Made by a program: the position numbers and the translations under genes. A stretch of 64,000 nucleotides of DNA, from contig CAZBZS010000007.1 of assembly GCA_964496475.1 (NCBI GenBank), positions 1 to 64,000 of the forward strand, given 5' to 3'. Under the pieces are notes generated by a model. It did no database searches. It saw only the letters and a list, made by a program, of their open reading frames with translations, and was not told the origin of the DNA. Of this stretch, positions 57,572-64,000 are shown one piece after another; within the stretch, counting starts at the first letter, position 1; every line of letters begins with the position of its first letter. This stretch comes from JASLPR01 sp964496475 (lineage in GTDB: Bacteria; Chloroflexota; UBA11872; VXNJ01).

Positions 57572-59137
57572 TTGGATTCAAAGACCATCTGCGTCCGGGC
57601 ACCCTGGTTCCGCACCGAGCTCGAAGCCCGCGCCCACCCCGACTGGGCCGCCCCGCCCCTGGCCGTCTACCGCACCCGATCCCGGCATCGCGAGCTGCTT
57701 GACGTCTCCCCGAGCGCGACCCGCGCCGGCCTCATCGCCGGCATGCCCTTCAAAGAGGCCCAGATACGCTGTCCCGAAGCCGTGTTCGTGCCCGACGACC
57801 CGCCGAGATACGAGCAGGCCTTCCTGCGCATTCTGGACTTGCTAGATCGCTTTTCACCGGTCGTCGAAGACGCCGGCCCGGGCCTCGCCTTCGTCGACGC
57901 CACCGGGCTGGAGCCTCTCTACGGCCCCGACCTGGAGCTCTGCCGCAAAGTGCAGACGACCATTAAGGAAGAGACCGGCCATCTAACCCACGTCGGGCTC
58001 GCCGGGAGCAGGTTCGCCGCCGAGATCGCCGCCCGCACGGTGGATGCCGGAGGTGTCGCCGCCGCGCTCGAAACCGACGCCAAATACCTGGCCAAACTAC
58101 CCCTCGAAATGCTGCCTCTGCCGGAAAAAGCGACTGCGCAACTGAGCCTGCTCGGCGTCCGCAATATCGGTGAATTCGCCCGCCTGCCCACCAACACCGT
58201 GCGCGCCAAGTATGGCGAAGAAGGCCGAGCTGCCCAGAAGCTGTCCGCCGGGCGGGACGACCGCCCCCTCAGGCCGCGGAGCCGTTCCCTTGTGTTCGAG
58301 GAAAAGGTGGAATTTGAATGGGACGAGCACAACTTGGACCGCATCACCTTCGCCCTCCAGGCGCTGGCCGACCGGCTCGCGCGGCGACTCGAAATCCGCG
58401 GTCTCATGGCCCGTCGGATGCGGGCCGAAATCATCCGCACCGACCATTATCGGCAGACCTTCACCCTCGATTTCCCCGAGCCCTCCGCGCAGGCTAGGAC
58501 CTTCCGCGACGTGGTCCGCTGGCGCCTCGACGCCGCCGAGACCACCGCCCCCCGCCCCGAGCCCGGCAGCATCGAAGCGACCCTCGAAAGTGAACCCGGC
58601 ATCAGCACCATCCGCATCGAAGTCGCCGAACTCGTCCCCTTCGAAGGCAAGGCCACCAACCTCTTCGCCAACCGGGCCGAACGCATCCAACGCGCCAACC
58701 GAGCCATCAGCGGGCTCCGGGTGGCGCTGGGCGAAGAAGCCGTGTTTCGCAGCGCCCTCCACCCCGGCGAACGCGCTCCCGAGCGAGCCTTCAGACGCGC
58801 CGATGCGTACCTTCCGCAGTCGGCCAAACGAACGTCTGTCACCGCCGCCGAGTTACCCGCCGAGCGCTACGCCGCCGGTTCCGGCGGCAGCCTGCGGTTG
58901 TTCGATCCGCCCCTTGCCGCCACCCTGCTCAGCGACCGCACCGGCGAGCGCATCCGCTTCGACGGCCGCCACGATGCCATCGTCGGGCGCTATGGTCCCC
59001 ACCGGCTGCGATCCGGCTGGTGGGAGACGCCCCTGATCCGTGACTACTACCGCGTGCTGCTCGCCGGCGGCGCAGGCCTGCTCGTCTATCGCGAACCTCC
59101 CTCCGACCGCTGGTTCGGGCAGGGGGGGGTGGATTGA
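57572..59137 (+). CDS. imuB: ImuB, catalytically dead Y-family polymerase-like protein
   Basis: A 521-residue adaptor of the mutasome that bridges DnaE2, ImuA and the beta clamp. It has Y-family architecture without polymerase residues: the first strand is TICVRAPWF instead of a DMDxF-like motif, and the second acidic motif reads AFVDATGLEPLYG without the Asp-Glu pair. An HhH region (LPLPEKATAQLSLLGVRNIG) and little-finger part follow. SLRLF at about residues 440-444 resembles a clamp-binding QLxLF. The tail, GPHRLRSGWWETPLIRDYY and REPPSDRWFGQGG, is characteristic of ImuB. TTG 57572 is the likely start. dnaE2 follows 28 bases later. Confidence 0.9.
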   Translation: MDSKTICVRAPWFRTELEARAHPDWAAPPLAVYRTRSRHRELLDVSPSATRAGLIAGMPFKEAQIRCPEAVFVPDDPPRYEQAFLRILDLLDRFSPVVEDAGPGLAFVDATGLEPLYGPDLELCRKVQTTIKEETGHLTHVGLAGSRFAAEIAARTVDAGGVAAALETDAKYLAKLPLEMLPLPEKATAQLSLLGVRNIGEFARLPTNTVRAKYGEEGRAAQKLSAGRDDRPLRPRSRSLVFEEKVEFEWDEHNLDRITFALQALADRLARRLEIRGLMARRMRAEIIRTDHYRQTFTLDFPEPSAQARTFRDVVRWRLDAAETTAPRPEPGSIEATLESEPGISTIRIEVAELVPFEGKATNLFANRAERIQRANRAISGLRVALGEEAVFRSALHPGERAPERAFRRADAYLPQSAKRTSVTAAELPAERYAAGSGGSLRLFDPPLAATLLSDRTGERIRFDGRHDAIVGRYGPHRLRSGWWETPLIRDYYRVLLAGGAGLLVYREPPSDRWFGQGGVD

Positions 59138-59165
59138 GCCCTACGCGGACGGCGACTGCTAAACG

Positions 59166-62100
59166 ATGATGGCTGCGGGAGGCGACATCACCGGCGGTGG
59201 CGAGCCGCAATACGCCGAGCTGCACGCTCACACCAACTTCTCCTTCCTCGACGGCGCATCGCACCCCGAAGAGATGGCCGCCCAGGCCGCCGAGTTGGGT
59301 CTCGCCGCTCTCGCCGTAACCGATCACAATGGCGTCTACGGCGCCGTGCGCCTTGCCCACGCCGCGCGGGTGCACGGGTTGAAATCCATCGTCGGCATGG
59401 AGGCCACCCTCGCCGGCGATCGCCACCTCACCCTCCTCGCTCGCGACCGCGCCGGCTACGCCAGCATCTGCCGGCTTTCCACCGAAGCCCATCGCGACCG
59501 GCCCAAGGGCGAGCCCGAGCTCTCCCTCGACACCCTCGCCGAGCACACCACCGGCTTGGTCGCCCTTTCCGGCTGCCGCCACGGCGAGATTCCCGCCGCC
59601 GCCTTGGCCGGCGATCTCGACCGCGCCGTCGCCCTAGCTACCGCCCGCGCCGCCCTCTTCGAGCCGGGCTGCTTCTTCCTCGAGTTGCAAAACCACCTGC
59701 AAGAAGAGGACCTCATCACCGGCAACGCCCTCCTCGAAGTCGCTGCCCGCACCGGCCTGCCAGTTGTCGCCACCAACAACGTCCACTACCACCTGCCCCG
59801 CCGCCGCCGTCTGCAGGACGTCCTCATCTGCATCAAGCATACCGAGACCCTGACTACTGCCGTCCGCCAACTGCGATCCAATGCCGAGTTCCACCTGAAG
59901 CCCGCTGCCGCAATGGCCGCCCTCTTCAGCGGCCTGCCCGAAGCCCTCCGCAACACCCTGCGCATCGCCGACATGTGCGACTTCGACCTGAGCCGCAAAC
60001 TGGAATACGGCCTGCCTGCTGCCAACGTCCCCGACGGGCGCACCGAGTACACCTACGTCGAAGAGCTCGTCTGGGAAAGCGTGCGCACCCTCTACGACCC
60101 GGTCACCGCCGAGGTGCACGAACGCGTCGAGCGCGAACTCGCTTACACGCGGCAAAACGACCTCGCCGGTTACTTCCTCACCGTTCGCGACATCGTCCAG
60201 TACTGTCACGCCAGCGACATCCTGGTCAACACCCGCGGTTCCGCCCCCGGCTCCATCCTCTGCTACGCCCTGGGAATCTCCATGGTCGAGCCGATCTCCG
60301 CTGGCCTCCTCTTCGAGCGCTTCATGTCCTCCAACCGCGTCGAGCCGCCCGACATCGATCTCGACATTGAGCACCAGGAGCGCGAGCGAGTCATCCAGTA
60401 CGTCTACCAGCGCTACGGCCGTGAGCACGCCGCCATGGTCGCCAACGTCATCTCCTACCGCGGCCGCTCTGCCATCCGCGACATCGGAAAGGCTCTCGGC
60501 CTTCCCCTCGCTCAGATCGAGCGCCTCGCCAAAATCCTCTCCTGGAGCCACGGCAACGGCATCGGCGCGGAACTCGACGAGCTCGACGAAATCCCTTCCG
60601 AGATTCCCAATCGCATCGCCACCGATCTCATCGCCCTCAGCAACGAAATCCAGAACTTCCCCCGTCACCTGGGCATTCACAGCGGCGGCATGATCATCTC
60701 CTCCCGCCCCCTCGCCGAGTCCGTCCCCGTCGAGCCCGCCACCATGGAGGGCCGCACCATCGTGCAGTGGGATAAAGACGACTGCTCCGACGCCGGCCTC
60801 ATCAAGATCGATCTCCTCGGCCTGGGAATGATGACCCTCATCCACCGCGCCTTCCGGCTCATTGAGGCCCGCCACGGCGAGCGGCTTACACTCGCCGGCT
60901 TCACCTTCGACGACTCGGACGTCTACGACGCCGCCTGCGAAGCCGACACCCTCGGGGTCTTCCAGATCGAAAGCCGCGCCCAGATCGCCACTCTCCCCCG
61001 CACCCGCCCCCGCGATTTCTACGACCTGGTAGTCGAGATCGCCATCATCCGTCCCGGCCCCATGAGCACCAAGATGCACCGCCGCTGGATTCTCCGCCGC
61101 CTCGGGCAGGAGCCCATCACCTACCTCTTTCCCTCCCTCGAGCCCGTACTCAAACGCACCCTCGGCCTGCCAATTTTTCAGGAACAATGCATGCAGATGG
61201 CCATGGCCGTCGCCGGCTTTAGCGCCGCCAAGGCCGACGCCCTCCGCCAGGCCATGAGTCACAAACGTTCCCTCCAGCACATCCAGTCCCTGCGCGACGA
61301 CCTCATCGCCGGCATGACTGCCAACGGCGTGCCCGCAGCCGTGCGCGAGGAGATCTACACCCAGATCGAGGGCTACGCCGGCTACGGCTTCCCCGAAGCC
61401 CACTCCTGCGCCTTCGCCCTCCTGGTCTACGTCTCCGTCTGGCTCAAGGTCCACTATCACGCCGAATTCACCTGCGCCATCCTCAACTCCCAGCCCATGG
61501 GCTTCTACCACGCCCACACCCTCATCGGCGACGCCCAGCGCCACGGCGTCACCGTGCATCCCGTCGACATCCGCCACAGCCGCTACGAATGCACCATCGA
61601 AACCGACGGCGCCGTCCGCGTCGGCTACCGCTACGTCGAGGGCCTCGGCGAGACCTACCAGGAGGTGCTGGATCGCGAGATCGAATCCGGTCCCTATTCC
61701 TCTCTGGAAGACTTCTGCCGGCGCACCCGCCTGCCCGCCAACATCCTGGAGACTCTCGCCGTCGCCGGCGCCTTCATCGGCTTCGACCGGGAACGTCGCG
61801 ACGCCCTCTGGCGCATCCACGCCTACTCCCCGGCGCAATTTGGTGACGAACTTCCCGGCCTTGCCGCCGCCCTGGAAGAGGACGCCAACCTGCGCCCGGC
61901 TGGCAAGATGGTGCAGGCGCGGATGGACTTCGCCTCCACCGGGCATTCCACCACTTATCGCGGGATGGAGTTCCACCGCCCCACCCTGTCCGCCGCCGGA
62001 GTCCTGACCGCCGACGGCCTCAAGTGCCTGGCCGAAAAAGTACGTAATAAGAAGCAACGGAGTCCCCGCCAGGACCGTCCCTACCCGACCGTCCCCACCC

Positions 62101-62678
62101 CACCCCCAACCAGGGAACGCGTTCTTGCCCCCAGCGCCTCCAATTCCAAAAACGCGCCGAGACATCGCCCTCGCGACGGCCACCCCCGTTCCCAGACCGC
62201 CACTACTTTACATAACGCGCTGACCGGCGATCGGGAGTTCTCCGCCTCCGAACCTCCCCCCGCCGATCCCCTCCAGCGCTACGGCGGCCGCGAACGCCGG
62301 GTGGGCAATCTGTATGACGGCCGCAGCTCCGGCCTGCGGACGCCGACTACCGGCGACGCCGCCATCCCTCATTCCGTTCGCGCCCGCGCCCGCACCGGCG
62401 TACGGGTGAAAGTGGCCGGATTGGTCATCAACCGCCAGCGCCTGAGTACCGCCGCCGGTTTCACGTTTCTGACCCTCGAAGACGAAACCGGCCTAGTGAA
62501 CATCATCATCCACCCGCGTACCTTCGTCCGCCACACGCGCCTCATCTTGGACGAGTCCGTCCTGCTGGTCGCCGGCGAACTCGAAGACGAAGACGGCGCC
62601 ATCCACGTCATGGCCCATCGCCTCTCCATGCCCGGCCCCGCCCATATCAAGGCCCCGCCCTCCAACGACTGGGGCTGA
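59166..62678 (+). CDS. dnaE2: Error-prone DNA polymerase III alpha subunit DnaE2 (ImuC)
   Basis: The 1170-residue polymerase of the mutasome. It opens with a PHP domain (YAELHAHTNFSFLDGASHPE, AVTDHNGVYG). In the palm, NTRGSAPGSILCYALGIS and PPDIDLDIEHQERERVI (from about residue 394) carry catalytic aspartates. LGIHSGGMIISSRP, AGYGFPEAHSCAFALLVYVS and the thumb/finger parts match DnaE2. The C terminus has an OB fold (VAGLVINRQRLSTAAGFTFL, HVMAHRLSMPGP). Between them lies an unusually long Pro/Arg/Ser-rich linker, about residues 955-1065. The protein is longer than the usual 1050-1100 because of it. The gene completes the imuA-imuB-dnaE2 operon. Confidence 0.95.
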   Translation: MMAAGGDITGGGEPQYAELHAHTNFSFLDGASHPEEMAAQAAELGLAALAVTDHNGVYGAVRLAHAARVHGLKSIVGMEATLAGDRHLTLLARDRAGYASICRLSTEAHRDRPKGEPELSLDTLAEHTTGLVALSGCRHGEIPAAALAGDLDRAVALATARAALFEPGCFFLELQNHLQEEDLITGNALLEVAARTGLPVVATNNVHYHLPRRRRLQDVLICIKHTETLTTAVRQLRSNAEFHLKPAAAMAALFSGLPEALRNTLRIADMCDFDLSRKLEYGLPAANVPDGRTEYTYVEELVWESVRTLYDPVTAEVHERVERELAYTRQNDLAGYFLTVRDIVQYCHASDILVNTRGSAPGSILCYALGISMVEPISAGLLFERFMSSNRVEPPDIDLDIEHQERERVIQYVYQRYGREHAAMVANVISYRGRSAIRDIGKALGLPLAQIERLAKILSWSHGNGIGAELDELDEIPSEIPNRIATDLIALSNEIQNFPRHLGIHSGGMIISSRPLAESVPVEPATMEGRTIVQWDKDDCSDAGLIKIDLLGLGMMTLIHRAFRLIEARHGERLTLAGFTFDDSDVYDAACEADTLGVFQIESRAQIATLPRTRPRDFYDLVVEIAIIRPGPMSTKMHRRWILRRLGQEPITYLFPSLEPVLKRTLGLPIFQEQCMQMAMAVAGFSAAKADALRQAMSHKRSLQHIQSLRDDLIAGMTANGVPAAVREEIYTQIEGYAGYGFPEAHSCAFALLVYVSVWLKVHYHAEFTCAILNSQPMGFYHAHTLIGDAQRHGVTVHPVDIRHSRYECTIETDGAVRVGYRYVEGLGETYQEVLDREIESGPYSSLEDFCRRTRLPANILETLAVAGAFIGFDRERRDALWRIHAYSPAQFGDELPGLAAALEEDANLRPAGKMVQARMDFASTGHSTTYRGMEFHRPTLSAAGVLTADGLKCLAEKVRNKKQRSPRQDRPYPTVPTPPPTRERVLAPSASNSKNAPRHRPRDGHPRSQTATTLHNALTGDREFSASEPPPADPLQRYGGRERRVGNLYDGRSSGLRTPTTGDAAIPHSVRARARTGVRVKVAGLVINRQRLSTAAGFTFLTLEDETGLVNIIIHPRTFVRHTRLILDESVLLVAGELEDEDGAIHVMAHRLSMPGPAHIKAPPSNDWG

Positions 62679-62831
62679 CGGCCCGCTTCGGGGGGTAAGA
62701 CCGGGCACAACAACGCCTGAAAATGTGTAGATATACTCACATTCCATAAAAAAGACCGGGTCGAGTCGTCGCGGACACGTCGTCTTCACCGGCGAAGCGC
62801 GCCGAATTCCCCCACTATCTGGAGAGCACGA

Positions 62832-62990
62832 ATGGCCGAGCCAGCGCCCGCATCCCGGCCGCCCCTGGCCATACGCCGCATTCCCTTCCCTGCCACCCGG
62901 CGCATAGCCTTGCTCGCCATCCTGGCCTTACTCTTCTCCACCTTGTGGCTCGTCGCCACAGGCGGCGAGCCACCGCCGGACGAAAGCTAG
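62832..62990 (+). CDS. Small single-pass membrane protein
   Basis: A 52-residue reading frame, MAEPAPASRPP onward, with a basic segment (IRRIPFPATRR), one hydrophobic helix (IALLAILALLFSTLWLVATG) and a short acidic end. GGAGAG lies about five bases before ATG 62832, a good ribosome site. It follows dnaE2 by 153 bases on the same strand and is convergent with the ABC permease gene. No family is known. It may be co-transcribed with the mutasome genes. Confidence 0.5.
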   Translation: MAEPAPASRPPLAIRRIPFPATRRIALLAILALLFSTLWLVATGGEPPPDES

Positions 62991-63024
62991 CCCCTACCCC
63001 ACCGACCCGCCCCGCTAACTGGCG

Positions 63025-63966
63025 CTACCAGCCTATGTCGTACTTCAGCATCCGGGCGTTCACGATGGTGATCAGCGCGATCACCGAGAACAACGCCACC
63101 GAAATCACTGCCGCGTACCCCATCTTTAGGTACTCGAATCCGTTGAAGTAGATCAAGGTCACGATCGTTATCGTCCTATCCAGCGGGCCTCCGCAGGCGG
63201 TCTGGCTGTCCGCGCACGTCATGATGAATACCTGCACGAACATCTGCAGCGCCCCGATGAAGTACACAATCACCACGAAAAATGTCGTCGGCGCCAGCAG
63301 CGGCAGCGTGATCTTGAAGAACTTCGCCCGGCCTCCCGCTCCGTCAATTTCCGACGCCTCATACAGATGCGGCGGTATTCCCTGGAGGCCGGCCAGGTAG
63401 ATCACCATGTTCAGGCCCATGTTCTTCCAGACGCTCAAAATAATGATCGCCAGCATCGCCGTCTCGGGGCCTTTCAAGAACTTCGAACGGGGAAGCCCCA
63501 TCGCTTCCAGCCCGTCGTTTAGCAGTCCGAACTGCGGCTCGTACATCCACAGCCAGATGAGAGATACCGACACGAACGAGCTCACCACCGGCATGTAAAA
63601 CAGCGCTCGAAACGCGTAAATGCCCCGAATCTGCCGGTTGATCAGCACCGCCAGCAACAGTGATGTCAGGACCCCCGTAGGCACCGTGCCGAACGCGAAA
63701 TAGAGCGTGTTCAACCCCGCCGCAACGAACCGGTGGTCGTCCATCAAATTTCGATAATTCAGCAGACCCGTCCACCGCGGTTCGCTCATTAGGTCGTAAA
63801 ACGTAAAGCTGTAGTAGAACGACATGAAAATCGGGTAGATGACGAACAGCAAAAGGAAGATTAGCGACGGAGCCACGAAGAAATAACCCGCCAGCCCGCC
63901 ACGGGGCCCCAGACTGAGAAAGCGCTTCTTTCGAATCGTTGGTGCCGGCGTGGTAGTTGCTGTCAC
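63025..63966 (-). CDS. Sugar ABC transporter permease (MalF/UgpA-like)
   Basis: A 313-residue inner-membrane permease of the carbohydrate uptake type 1 family. Six hydrophobic segments are seen, beginning GYFFVAPSLIFLLLFVIYPI. The ATPase-contact EAA loop reads EASEIDGAGGRAKFFKITLP and is followed by LLAPTTFFVVIVYFIGALQM, as in MalF/UgpA. GTG 63966 is chosen because GAGG lies five bases upstream; a GTG at 63996 is the alternative. The partner permease and the binding protein are not visible and presumably lie beyond the window end on this strand. It is the only intact sugar ABC component in the window. Confidence 0.9.
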   Translation of the reverse strand: MTATTTPAPTIRKKRFLSLGPRGGLAGYFFVAPSLIFLLLFVIYPIFMSFYYSFTFYDLMSEPRWTGLLNYRNLMDDHRFVAAGLNTLYFAFGTVPTGVLTSLLLAVLINRQIRGIYAFRALFYMPVVSSFVSVSLIWLWMYEPQFGLLNDGLEAMGLPRSKFLKGPETAMLAIIILSVWKNMGLNMVIYLAGLQGIPPHLYEASEIDGAGGRAKFFKITLPLLAPTTFFVVIVYFIGALQMFVQVFIMTCADSQTACGGPLDRTITIVTLIYFNGFEYLKMGYAAVISVALFSVIALITIVNARMLKYDIGW

Positions 63967-64000
63967 TCGAACCTCTAATCCGTGACGCTGGGTCACAAGT

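Noticed and set aside
59634..62183. Very long open frame antisense to dnaE2 (849 codons)
   Set aside because: It mirrors the codon pattern of the GC-rich dnaE2 gene, is Gly/Val/Asp-rich without any motif, and dnaE2 on the other strand is beyond doubt.
1..64000. CRISPR array, insertion sequence, prophage or integrase
   Set aside because: No regularly spaced direct repeats, transposase motifs, terminal inverted repeats or phage genes were seen.

Overview
The window is 64 kb of high-GC bacterial DNA with almost continuous coding on both strands. Housekeeping genes (lysS, greA, guaB, gatCAB, def, recF, a DUF721/dciA-like gene) mark it as chromosomal. Many exported proteins carry Pro/Thr-rich linkers next to lipobox, twin-arginine or LysM elements, and there are LGFP-like repeats, a DUF3048 protein, enolase-superfamily catabolic genes, a sulfatase and an ImuA-ImuB-DnaE2 cassette. 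This mix suggests a Chloroflexota-like heterotroph. That assignment is an inference; no rRNA is present to settle it.

Layout. 1-4157 (minus): VanZ-like gene, guaB, greA and truncated lysS, with a terminator-like hairpin in the greA leader. 4262-4339: tRNA-His. 4439-10936: LysM protein, a decayed nuclease-like gene, a cyclase-family gene, an MBL-fold hydrolase, a small membrane protein, a DUF3048 protein, a truncated GAF protein and a GNAT gene with an internal deletion. 10999-14337 (minus): MFS transporter, TIM-barrel isomerase and a dead enolase-superfamily gene. 14480-17734: gatC-gatA-gatB, with a 10-N assembly gap in gatA. 18682-20049: second MFS gene. 20216-28719: central carbon cluster rpiB-tal-pgi-gnd-zwf, then a PHP phosphatase-like gene, a class I fba, an Arg/Asp-repeat peptide and moaB. 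28805-32045: def, an M16 peptidase and nagA. 32126-39460: a dead sugar-binding lipoprotein gene, glpK, a Nudix gene and two tandem family-5 binding lipoproteins. 39502-45872: ROK kinase, MFS, LarA-domain protein, shortened phosphoesterase, Nudix and sulfatase. 46076-50620: frameshifted membrane gene, NIL-domain protein, secreted NodB deacetylase, DegV, recF and a DUF721 gene. 50713-56548: intact enolase-superfamily gene and isomerase, zinc-ribbon microprotein, secreted glycosidase-like protein, alpha/beta hydrolase and two unknown genes. 56671-62678: imuA-imuB-dnaE2. 63025-63966: sugar ABC permease.

How the genes work together. The rpiB-tal-pgi-gnd-zwf-fba block covers the oxidative pentose phosphate entry and its link to upper glycolysis. 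NagA, GlpK, the ROK kinase, the sulfatase, the binding proteins and the enolase/isomerase pairs point to scavenging of sugars, amino sugars, glycerol and sulfated or acidic sugars. The Imu cassette provides inducible-type error-prone repair.

No defence island, phage, IS element or CRISPR was seen. The main unusual signal is gene decay concentrated in accessory genes: several carry in-frame stops, frameshifts or internal deletions, while the core genes around them are intact. Two genes also appear to lack a standard start codon (gatA, and the lipoprotein at 36128), and several others seem to use TTG with a good ribosome site.
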